Shown here one piece after another: positions 34,018 to 41,731 of a stretch of 64,000 bases of DNA. This DNA comes from Pyropia yezoensis (taxonomy: Eukaryota > Rhodophyta > Bangiophyceae > Bangiales > Bangiaceae). The position numbers and the translations under genes are program-made. The stretch covers positions 31,968,894-32,032,893 of the forward strand of contig CM020618.1 in the NCBI GenBank assembly GCA_009829735.1, written 5' to 3'. Each line of letters begins with the position of its first letter. Within the stretch, counting starts at the first letter, position 1. The notes beneath the pieces were generated by a model, which was not told the DNA's origin, made no database searches, and worked only from the letters and a program-made list of their open reading frames with translations.

Positions 34018-34609
34018 CTGCTTTTGTCTTTTTTTGTCGTCTGCGTGTGGTCTACCGTGTGTGCTGGAGGGGTGGGCGGCGGGGGAGGTGTTTTGGTGAC
34101 AATTCTTTGCTCTCAAAACGCCCACCATTCGTTCCTCCCCGTACTCCACCTACACCTGGTATGGCGTGGAGGGCGGGTCCCACACCTGGCTGCCACTCAA
34201 TCCAAATGTGGGGGCTGCCCACCATGGAAAACCATTTTTTTTTGTTTTCGGCTACAGCTCTTCAACTCAGCTGTCGAGTTCACACTCGGCTGCTACCGAG
34301 TGGGACTGGGATTGCGGTGAGGAGAGCCAACTCTGATGGGCACACCCAGCGGGATGGACCGGGGCGGGAAGAGGGAAAGCTCGCGTCTGACGGAGTGAAA
34401 ATTTGGCTGTCCACAGGCGAGGCAACGTGATCAACTAAACGGAAGTGAGGCGTTTTTTGTGTCCATCGTCGAGTCCCAAACCACGGCACACACGTGCACA
34501 ACAGACGAACACGTGCACGCAAGTGTGCTGTTGCACTACCAATGGACGGATTTCATTGGAATTCGGCACAGCGGGCGGGGTCAAATCGGGCCGCCATACC
34601 CCTTTCTGC

Positions 34610-34640
34610 ACGTACGGCCATATCCGAGACACGCGTACCG
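34610..34640 (+). pseudogene. Truncated 5S rRNA, copy 28
   Basis: Only the first 31 nt are present, ending ...GCGTACCG, then unrelated sequence begins. The internal promoter is lost, so it should not be transcribed from its own control region. Confidence 0.9.
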
Positions 34641-35257
34641 AGCACATCACATCCGCCGCGTGTTGTAGCATCCCTGGCTCCGACTTGGCGCCGACGCGGG
34701 ACTGCGACCAGAGGGCACCAGGTGCCAGACGACGCCCGCCATGTGGTGATGGTTGGCGGCCGTGGCCCGTGCCCGGCACTGGGATGCGGTGGACTACGCT
34801 ACCTACACGTGAGAGAGGGATTATTGGTGGGTTTTTGCATATTTGTGAGGGACTTGATTTGAGAGAATTTGAGTCGGAGATTAGTGAGTGGGAATAGAAT
34901 TAGTAGTGATAGTGGCCCCGGACCTGACCAGGTTAGACTCGGGTCGGGGCCACTCGGGAGTGTGGGGGGGCTACCTGGTCAACGTGTCAAGGCTCCCCCA
35001 GATGCACGTTAGGGGGGAGAGCGAGGCACCCGTGGCTTGCGCCCTCAGGAAGAAGACAACTGCGCGCTTGCTTTCCTCATACCCGTGTGCACTACCGTGC
35101 GTATCTGTTTGCTCTGCGAGCAGGCACGTGAGGCAAGAGGCAACCACTCTCGTAGTTCCCCTTTCTGTGTTACCTGTCCCTTTCCCCCGAGGGATACTGA
35201 CACGTGCTTCAGAGGATCGAGTTTTATACCACAGGCACTGCCTATCGACCGACCCCT

Positions 35258-35288
<31 letters not shown>

Positions 35289-35332
35289 CGGCCCGCCACG
35301 CCAAGCCACGCCGCCGACGCCCGCTTCCAGCT
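34641..35332. other. Array flank and presumed 5' region of the next gene
   Basis: No gene supported. AGTGGCCCCG (34911-34920) and CGGGGCCACT (34945-34954) form a perfect 10-bp stem enclosing a smaller ACCTG/CAGGT hairpin. A 29-bp C run lies at 35258-35286, about 45 bp before the next ATG. Confidence 0.5.
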
Positions 35333-36073
35333 ATGGCGCAGCGTGAAGGACGCCTTTTGCTTCCCCCTCGCCAAGGACAGCCCCCGAATGCCAACAACGA
35401 GGACGATGTGAGACGGCTGTTGCGGTGGCGTCACTTCCAAGGCAGGCGTGCGACAGATGCAACAGATGCTAGGCGTGCCATTCACCGGGACGCGCGCCAC
35501 ATCCTCGACGACGTACAAACCCTGGCGCCCAAGCTCGGCTGTACACTACCCAGCACACGTTTTGACGGTCGCGGGGGAAAGTGGACGAGCGTTCTGATAC
35601 AGGTGTACGATGACTGCCAGTTCATCGTGGCCACGGATGTTCACGGTCACGCCGACCCTGTACAGGCCGGTGGAGGTGGTGCGCCCGCCAAGATCCTTTC
35701 GGCGCTCCGGCTTGCTGCAGCAGTATGTGTGGAGCGCAATGTCGCGCACGCCCTGTCCATGTTCATGGTGGAGGTATGTCGCGGGACATACCGTCCAGGC
35801 GACGTACACAGAAGCTGGGTGACGGCTGCGCAAGCGTTCGGGTCCTTGCTCGACGCGTGGCCTGATGCCTGCTTGGCACCCCGTGACGCAATGGATTCGT
35901 GGTGGTTTCCCGTTTGCCAGACGATGGACGCACGGAACATTGTCTCGGGTGCGGTCGCCCATATCGACCGCATCGTGCCTCGCGGGGTTGTGACCGGCTT
36001 CCGACCAGACGTGCTGCTGCCCTCGGCCGACGTCGACATGCTCTCGTCGACACCTCTCAAAGATTCTATGTAG
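35333..36073 (+). CDS. Hypothetical protein, N-terminal part before an in-frame TAG
   Basis: 246 residues from ATG 35333 to a TAG at 36071-36073. The start is Arg-rich; the rest is a balanced globular sequence (Trp, Cys, Tyr present; QVYDDCQFIVATD, MFMVEVCRG, DAWPDACLA), unlike the low-complexity shadow frames nearby. There is no signal peptide or transmembrane segment. The same frame continues past the TAG for more than 150 codons of similar quality, so the two parts were probably one gene. The family is not recognised. The upstream C run argues for the ATG at 35333 and against the earlier in-frame start at 35204. Confidence 0.5.
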   Translation: MAQREGRLLLPPRQGQPPNANNEDDVRRLLRWRHFQGRRATDATDARRAIHRDARHILDDVQTLAPKLGCTLPSTRFDGRGGKWTSVLIQVYDDCQFIVATDVHGHADPVQAGGGGAPAKILSALRLAAAVCVERNVAHALSMFMVEVCRGTYRPGDVHRSWVTAAQAFGSLLDAWPDACLAPRDAMDSWWFPVCQTMDARNIVSGAVAHIDRIVPRGVVTGFRPDVLLPSADVDMLSSTPLKDSM

Positions 36074-36562
36074 GACGTCCAGCGGGCGGCGGGGCCGCCC
36101 GCGACCGCTGCGCATAGGGCGTGGCTAAAGCTTGGGCTCGTCGTCCCTATCTGGGCCGCTCACGGTAACGAGGACCTGTGGCGCGCCATCGGTGCGCATT
36201 GCCGTGCCCTCGTCGCTGTCCAGGACGCAAGCTTTCTTCCTCGCCCGCCTCTAGTGCCAGAGGAGGTCTCCTATATATGGGACCAGGCAAGGGACCCGAC
36301 GAACGTGGTTTGGGGCGTACTTGCCTCACGTTTCCTATTGGCCACGCTGGCGTCTTGGTGGATGCCATTGTCGGAGGATGGTGTTCTGTGCCAGCTCAGC
36401 CGTGCACTCAATGGAAAGCTCACCAGGGACTATGGCTATGCCGCACAAGATCGGTGGCGAGAGAGTACATCTCTTGAGGCTTGCGATCGTGAGATGCTGA
36501 TACGGGTCAGTAAAGTGCTTCAAGCAGCGGTAAATGTCAGGTGGAACAGGAGCGTGCCGCTC
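36074..36562 (+). pseudogene. In-frame continuation of the hypothetical gene after TAG
   Basis: Directly after the TAG the same frame reads DVQRAAGPPATAAHRAWLK and goes on with protein-like sequence (VPIWAAHGNEDLWRAI, then EEVSYIWDQARDP, then LLATLASWWMPLSEDGVL). Coding quality fades after about 36540, where GGTAAATG at 36529-36536 could be a 5' splice site. Options are a premature stop in a decaying gene, a very short intron that removes the TAG, or stop readthrough. It holds no known domain. Confidence 0.35.
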
Positions 36563-37065
36563 GCGTCCCAATGCGGCGATAACGCCCAAGGTCTTCGTCG
36601 CGCCCACGTGAGACTGGACCCGAGTCGCAATGGGCGGTGTGGCAAAAACCTCTCGCACACGCGACACCCAAGTTGGGGCGGTGCACAAGGGCTGCCTCCC
36701 GTGTCGGGGGAACCGGAAGAAGTGCAAGTCGCACACACTCTATCCCTGTTGTGGGGCAATCCCCCCACTGACAAACAAGAAGATGGTGTGTGGTCCAACA
36801 GTTTCTTGGTCGGGACGGGGAAGCAGGGCCAAGCCCCGCTGTCCCTCCCCTTATCCCCCCAGGGTCCCCTCAGAATCTCGCCACTCAGAATCTCCCACCC
36901 CAGCACCTGCCCACCGGGCCACACGAAAATTCAAGACGATAAAAATGCAGAAAACCCTCAAATCCAAGTTGGATTTACTACTAAGCTGACTATCCCAAAC
37001 TTAGGGAATACGGACTTCAATGCAGGGGGAGAAACGGGTCAGGCTAGTGGCCTGCCGCCCCTTGC
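36563..37065. other. Possible intron or intergenic DNA
   Basis: Frames here are of mixed quality. TACTAAG near 36977-36984 followed by AG dinucleotides resembles a branch point and 3' splice region. A plus frame at 36630-36989 has a C-x2-C-x6-C motif (GCLPCRGNRKKC) like the start of a Zn2Cys6 domain, but the other three cysteines do not fall at the usual spacing. Confidence 0.3.
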
Positions 37066-38376
37066 ATGGCACGTGTTGCCCCCCAACCTGGGGGTCAATA
37101 CTGCCACAGGCGGGACATGTTTGTGTTTCGCGACAGTCATGGTACCCCTTGTCAAGTCACGCGTGACCGCTGGAGAGACGCCGTCAGACAACCCCCCGAA
37201 GACGAGCTAACTCGACGCGTTCGTATGGTGAGCGCCGCTCCATCCGCGTTCGCGGAAGCCGTGCAAATGTCGTTTGAGCAAAACTTTGGGGGCTCCGAGG
37301 CGCAAGGGGATGGTGAAGACGGGTCCGCCGCCCCCGCCGAAGCAGGTGCTGATGGGGGCTCGTCTCCATGCGACGATGAGCTGTTCTGGGCTGCCTCGGA
37401 GAAGGACAACAGCCCCGAGGCGGCGGCGGCGGCAGAGAGTGCAAACGAGCAAGAGCGCCAGGCGGCCGAGGCGGCGGCGGCCCAGGCGGTGGCGGCGGCG
37501 GCGGCAGAGAGAGCCAACGAGCAAGAGCGCCAGGCGGCCGAGGCGGCGGCGGCGGCGGCGGCGGAGAGGGCAAAAGAGCAAGAGCGCCAGACGGCCGAGG
37601 CGGGGGCGGCGGAGAGGGCAAAAGAGCAGGAGCGCCAGGCGGCCGAGGCGGCGGCGGCCGAGGCGGCGGCGGCGGCGGCGGCGGCGGAGAGGGCAAAAGA
37701 GCAAGAGCGCCAGGCGGCCGAGCGACGGCGCTTGGTGGTACAGCTTCAAGCAGCCGAAGAAGAGGAGCAACGCCTGATCGAGCGGCTGACTTCGACCACG
37801 CGAAGGCTGGAGCTCAAGAAGCAAGCGGTTGCCGACGCTGAACGGCAAGCCGATGTGGTACAGGCGGCAGCTCTGGCTGTGGTCCAGCGCGAAGAGCATG
37901 CGCTCGACGCACTGCGCTCGAAACTGTCGAAGACGACTGATGATCTGGCAGAGGCATCCCACACACTCGCCGTCGTACAGCAGGACTCGGATGAGGCCGG
38001 CGCCAAGCTTCGTGCGGCATACAGAGTTGCTACAACCGCTTATACAGCCGTCGAAGCTGCGTCTGTGAAACTGGACGCGGCGCGCGCCTCGACCGAAAGG
38101 TGTGTCGAGGATGCCCAGAAGGCTTCCGTGGTAGAGTCTGCAGTTGTGTCGAGCTCAGACTCTCTCGCGGCCGCGGCCGACAGTGCCATTGACGACCTCC
38201 GGACGCACTGTGGAGAAGATGAGCACTGTGCCGCACTGATTGCGCAGCTCGACCTCATTCCCCGTGTACGACACGGACAACCTGATCACGATCGGGTGCG
38301 TATCGCGCGTCGGGCGGCAGAGACGGCAGGTACGCCGGTGGGCAAGGTCGACGAAGGGACACGGAAAGCCGTTTGA
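37066..38376 (+). CDS. Ala/Glu-rich coiled-coil protein
   Basis: 436 residues from a true ATG. Residues 1-60 are a small non-repetitive N-terminal region. Residues 80-120 are acidic and probably disordered. Residues 117-218 contain five copies of a segment like ERAKEQERQAAEAAAA with variable Ala/Glu spacers. Residues 219-345 continue as a long heptad-rich helix (QLQAAEEEEQRLIERL, then LDALRSKLSKTTDDLAEA). A short Cys-containing tail follows. The role is likely structural or scaffolding; no enzyme domain was seen. The repeats are GCG-rich at DNA level and may vary in copy number. An Arg-rich plus-strand frame at 37274-37777 is a shadow. Confidence 0.6.
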   Translation: MARVAPQPGGQYCHRRDMFVFRDSHGTPCQVTRDRWRDAVRQPPEDELTRRVRMVSAAPSAFAEAVQMSFEQNFGGSEAQGDGEDGSAAPAEAGADGGSSPCDDELFWAASEKDNSPEAAAAAESANEQERQAAEAAAAQAVAAAAAERANEQERQAAEAAAAAAAERAKEQERQTAEAGAAERAKEQERQAAEAAAAEAAAAAAAAERAKEQERQAAERRRLVVQLQAAEEEEQRLIERLTSTTRRLELKKQAVADAERQADVVQAAALAVVQREEHALDALRSKLSKTTDDLAEASHTLAVVQQDSDEAGAKLRAAYRVATTAYTAVEAASVKLDAARASTERCVEDAQKASVVESAVVSSSDSLAAAADSAIDDLRTHCGEDEHCAALIAQLDLIPRVRHGQPDHDRVRIARRAAETAGTPVGKVDEGTRKAV

Positions 38377-38394
38377 AAAACGAGTCACAGGGAA

Positions 38395-39675
38395 AGTCAG
38401 GGGGGGGGTCAGCGGGGGGAGGGTGAGCAAGAGCGAGGGGTGAAGAGGGGGGGGTGGGGGGGGGAAGTTGGATTGAACTGTTAATTTCGAATTTGGGGTG
38501 GCACGATCTCTGGACGACACAAGGGGGGGGCGTGAGAGGGGGGGGGGTGTGAAATATAAACTGTGAATTTGGTCGTCCACGATCACTGGACGACACCAGG
38601 GGGGGGCGTGAGAGGGGGTGGATGTAAAAAGCAAACTGTGAATTTGGGGTGGCACGATCACTGGACGACACCAGGGGGGGGGGGCGTGCGAGGGGGGGGG
38701 GGGTGAAATGTAAACTGTGAATTTGGTCGTCCACGATTACTGGACGACACCAGGGGGGGGCGTGAGAGGGGGGGAGTGAGAGGGGGGTGGGTGTGAAAAG
38801 CAAACTGTGAATTTGGGGTGGCACGATCACTGGACGACACCAGGGGGGGGCGTGAGAGGGGGTGGGTGTTAAAAGCAAACTGTGAATTTTGGGTGGCACG
38901 ATTACTGGAGGACACCAGAGTGGGGGGGCGTGAGAGGGTGGGGGGGTGTGAAATGTACACTGTGAAGATGGGGTGGCACGATCACTGGACAACACCAGGG
39001 GGGGGCGTGAGAAGGGGGGGGTGCGAGGGGGGTGGGTGTGAAAAGCAAACTGTGAATTTTGGGTGGCATGATTACTGGACGACGCCAGGGGGGGGCGTGA
39101 GAGGGGGGGGGGTGAGAGGGGGGGGTGTGAAGAACAAACTTTGAATTTGGGGTGGCACCATCACTGGACGACACCAGGGGGGGGGCCTGAGAGGGGGGGG
39201 GGGGGTGAAAAGCAAACTGTGAATTTCGTCGTCCTGGTCGTCCACGATCACTGGACGACACCTGGGGGGGGGCGTGAGAGGGGGGGGGGTGTGAAAAGCA
39301 AACTGTGAATTTGGTCGTCCACGATTACTGGACAACACCAGGGGGGGGTGTGAAAAGCAAACTGTGAATTTGGGGTGGCATGATCACTGGACGACACCTG
39401 GGGGGGGCGTGAGAGGGGGGGGGGTGAGAGGGGGGGGGGGTGTGAAAAGCAAACTGTGAATTTCGTCGTCCACGATTACTGGACGACACCAGGGGGGGCG
39501 GGAGAGGGGGTGGGTGTAAAAAGCAAACTGTGAATTTGGGGTGGCACGATCACTGGACGACACCAGGGGGGGGCGTGAGAGGGGAGGGGGGGTGAAATGT
39601 AAACTGTGAAGTTGGGGTGGCACGATCACTGGACGACACCAGGGAGGGGCGTGAGAGTGGGGGGGGGGTGAATTG
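38395..39675. repeat. G-rich minisatellite, about 15 units of 60-105 bp
   Basis: Each unit has ACTGGACGACACC, a long G run, GTGAGAGGGG blocks and AAGCAAACTGTGAATTT. Before ACTGG, units carry either GGGGTGGCACGATC or GTCGTCCACGATC; in the second type GTCGTCCA pairs with TGGACGAC to form an 8-bp hairpin. Length differences come from the G runs and from duplicated GTGAGAGGGG blocks. Long minus-strand frames (Pro/Ser/His-rich) are translations of the repeat. Confidence 0.9.
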
Positions 39676-40781
39676 TAAATAGTGATTTTGGCGTGGTCGT
39701 TGGCCGTACACTACATATGTATCGGAAGTGTACGGCCCAACTGTGGGGGCAACCGGCTGTGGGTCTTGGCCGCGGGCGGTGGTTTGACCGAGGGCGCGGG
39801 CGAGCCGCGCCGGGTGACGAGCGGCGCGGCTGGGGGGGACAGAGGAGGCTGGACGGGGAGCGGAGGTGCTGGCGGCGAGGCCCACCGGGGGTGTGGAAGA
39901 TAAAAATAGTACCCGCGGTGTCTCCAGTGGGTTGGTGTGGGCACGCAGCGCCTCTGTGTCGGCGTAGCATGTGGGCCAGATGGCTGGCGCCCTGTACGAT
40001 TTTGCCATGAGGGCGAGAAGTGCGCCCGGGACAGCCGGTCGCTCGCGTCTACCATGCGGACGAGCGCACCACCTCTCGCGTCTGTCGTCCGCCATTCCGA
40101 CCAGCGCACTACGACGTCGCGTCGTCAGGGTCCTCCCGGTTTGCTCGACCACACAAGGTGAGGCGGTGTCTTGGAGGGAAAGGCGGTCGACATGAACGTG
40201 GCACCCGTGGCCTTTCGGTGACGCCAACCCACATAACATTGTAGACACTTTCTATTTGGGAATACATCTCCCTGATATGGATCGTTGTGGTTTCCCATTC
40301 GGGCGTGTGTGTCGGTGTCATGGTGTAAAAATAGACCAGTCGATTTGTGTGGTTTCGCTGACCTGACGGCAGTTCTCGATCGTGTTCGTATGTCCATATG
40401 GAGATTCCTACACAGGTCAGATTCTCCCGTCATTTAACGGCAAATTCGAAAATCTGTCAAGATTGAACGACCGACGTGCGTTCGACTGAGATGTTTGTTT
40501 CGGGCAATGGACATTGTGTGCACATGTGGGCGCTTGGGACTCCCGATCGTCGTCCAGGTGGGGTCCCAGGTCGTCCACGATCGGGGTCCCATACCCGAGC
40601 GTCATGAACTCCTCGGGTCCCAGCTCTTGTCGAACAAAGTATGTCAGGAATTGTACTTCACACCGGCATCCCTCTTGCCATCGCCTCATCCTGGTCAACC
40701 CTCTCCCTCGCCCTTGCCCTTTCCCTGTCGCTGTGCCCCTCCCCTCCCACCCCCCGAAGTCACCCCCTGCAAAAGCCCGCC
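39676..40781. other. Intergenic DNA, nothing recognised
   Basis: Short frames on both strands lack domains. GGTCGTCCACGATC recurs at about 40567-40580, echoing the minisatellite. The last 100 bp are C-rich and end at the target site of element B. Confidence 0.4.
40777..40781. repeat. Target site duplication of element B (left)
   Basis: CCGCC directly before the LTR, repeated at 51585-51589. Confidence 0.85.
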
Positions 40782-41144
40782 TGTAGCACAATAGGAATCC
40801 GTCGCGCGTCCACTCTCAGGGAACACTCACCAAGGGGGATCGGCACCAACGTCACCGGGAGGCCAAGGTTGCTGTCCTTGGAGCGCAAGCCACGGGACCA
40901 AGATGGGAGCCCAAATGGGAGGGGTTTGTTGTTCTACCTTGGCCGGCGGTGGATTCGCCACCGGCCCCCTCGTTATAAACCCTCGGAGACACTACTTACT
41001 ACCCTCCACCCCAAGATGCAAGTCCCTCTGGTCATACGTAACTTATAGATACCGTGACCAGTACGAACTATCAAATTGAAAGTTAAGGGTTAGAAGTAGC
41101 CCCCCTAATATTAGGGTCACAATACGGTCAACCATATTGCTACA
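40782..41144 (-). repeat. 3' LTR of element B
   Basis: 363 bp, ends TGTAGCA/TGCTACA. TATAAA at 40974-40979 reads on the plus strand, toward the plus-strand ORF inside the element. Confidence 0.95.
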
Positions 41145-41158
41145 TATCCCCCCCTTAG
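41145..41158 (-). other. Polypurine tract of element B
   Basis: The minus strand reads CTAAGGGGGGGATA immediately before the LTR. Confidence 0.75.
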
Positions 41159-41731
41159 ATTCGGCCCGTCCTCGGGTCGAGTTGCATTCGGGGTACCGAA
41201 TGTAAGTGGGTCGCGTGACCGTTTACCCGTCGGGTGGGGCTTTGCGCCCCGTCGCGACAGACACCCCTTTTCGAGGTTGTCTCAGGGGGGTGCCCCCCTT
41301 TGCGTGGTACACACACACGATCCGTTTTCCGGACCGTTAAATTCCCGATGCGGGTTGCTGTTCACGCCCCCCCTTTCCGAGGGGTGGTGCAAGCGGATCC
41401 GCCACCAGGTGCCTGGTGGTAGGGGGGCCCCTCTCGTGTGGACGATTGAGTGGGGGGCGGGGGCTGCCCGCGTTGCGTGGGGGCGGTTGGGGGTGACCCC
41501 CCTTACTTACCCCGTGTGTGGGTGTGGCCCCGTCCCGCCCAGGTGCCTGGGTGGAGCGCGGTCGTAGCCCCGTGGGGCGCGGGTCGACCCGCGTGCCTGC
41601 GGCGCTTCTCGTGGCCGTTTGTGGTCATAAGCGCGGGTGTCCGCGCTTCCCTGGCTCGTCCCGGTTATCCCACCGTACCGGGTTGTAGCCGTCGACGGCT
41701 TGTGGGCGCGGGGGACTCCGCACCCGTTATC
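41159..41731 (+). promoter_or_regulatory. Leader of the plus-strand ORF within element B
   Basis: Conserved in four copies of the family. It contains a hairpin CATTCGG/CCGAATG with a 4-nt loop near 41188-41205. In elements B and E the ORF frame stays open upstream of the ATG, but in element D a TAA interrupts it (GGTTAACCC instead of GGTTATCCC), which supports the ATG at 41732 as the real start. Confidence 0.5.

Larger units (their letters stand above)
15358..34640 (+). repeat. Tandem 5S rDNA array, 712-bp unit, about 27 copies
   Basis: Successive units repeat at 712 bp (710-722 with small indels). Each holds one 5S rRNA gene, then a T-rich terminator, then about 590 bp of spacer. The left edge is the LTR of element A, entering the unit 19 bp before the gene. 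The right edge cuts a 5S gene after 31 nt. Units are nearly identical, differing by a few single-base variants in the spacer. The 195-, 127-, 102- and 80-codon frames recurring in each unit have no coding support; they persist because the DNA is repeated. Confidence 0.95.

Noticed and set aside
15924..34430. Recurring 195-, 127-, 102-, 80- and 65-codon ORFs in every 712-bp unit
   Set aside because: They cross or oppose the 5S gene, have low-quality composition and persist only because the DNA is repeated. Single-base indels change them without pattern.
15358..34640. CRISPR-like array
   Set aside because: The repeat unit is 712 bp with an rRNA gene and no short repeat-spacer pattern; the genome is eukaryotic.
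36630..36989. Zn2Cys6 transcription factor
   Set aside because: Only C-x2-C-x6-C fits; the remaining cysteines do not have the family spacing and the frame is short.
38255..39629. Pro-rich minus-strand ORFs of up to 246 codons
   Set aside because: Translations of the G-rich minisatellite.
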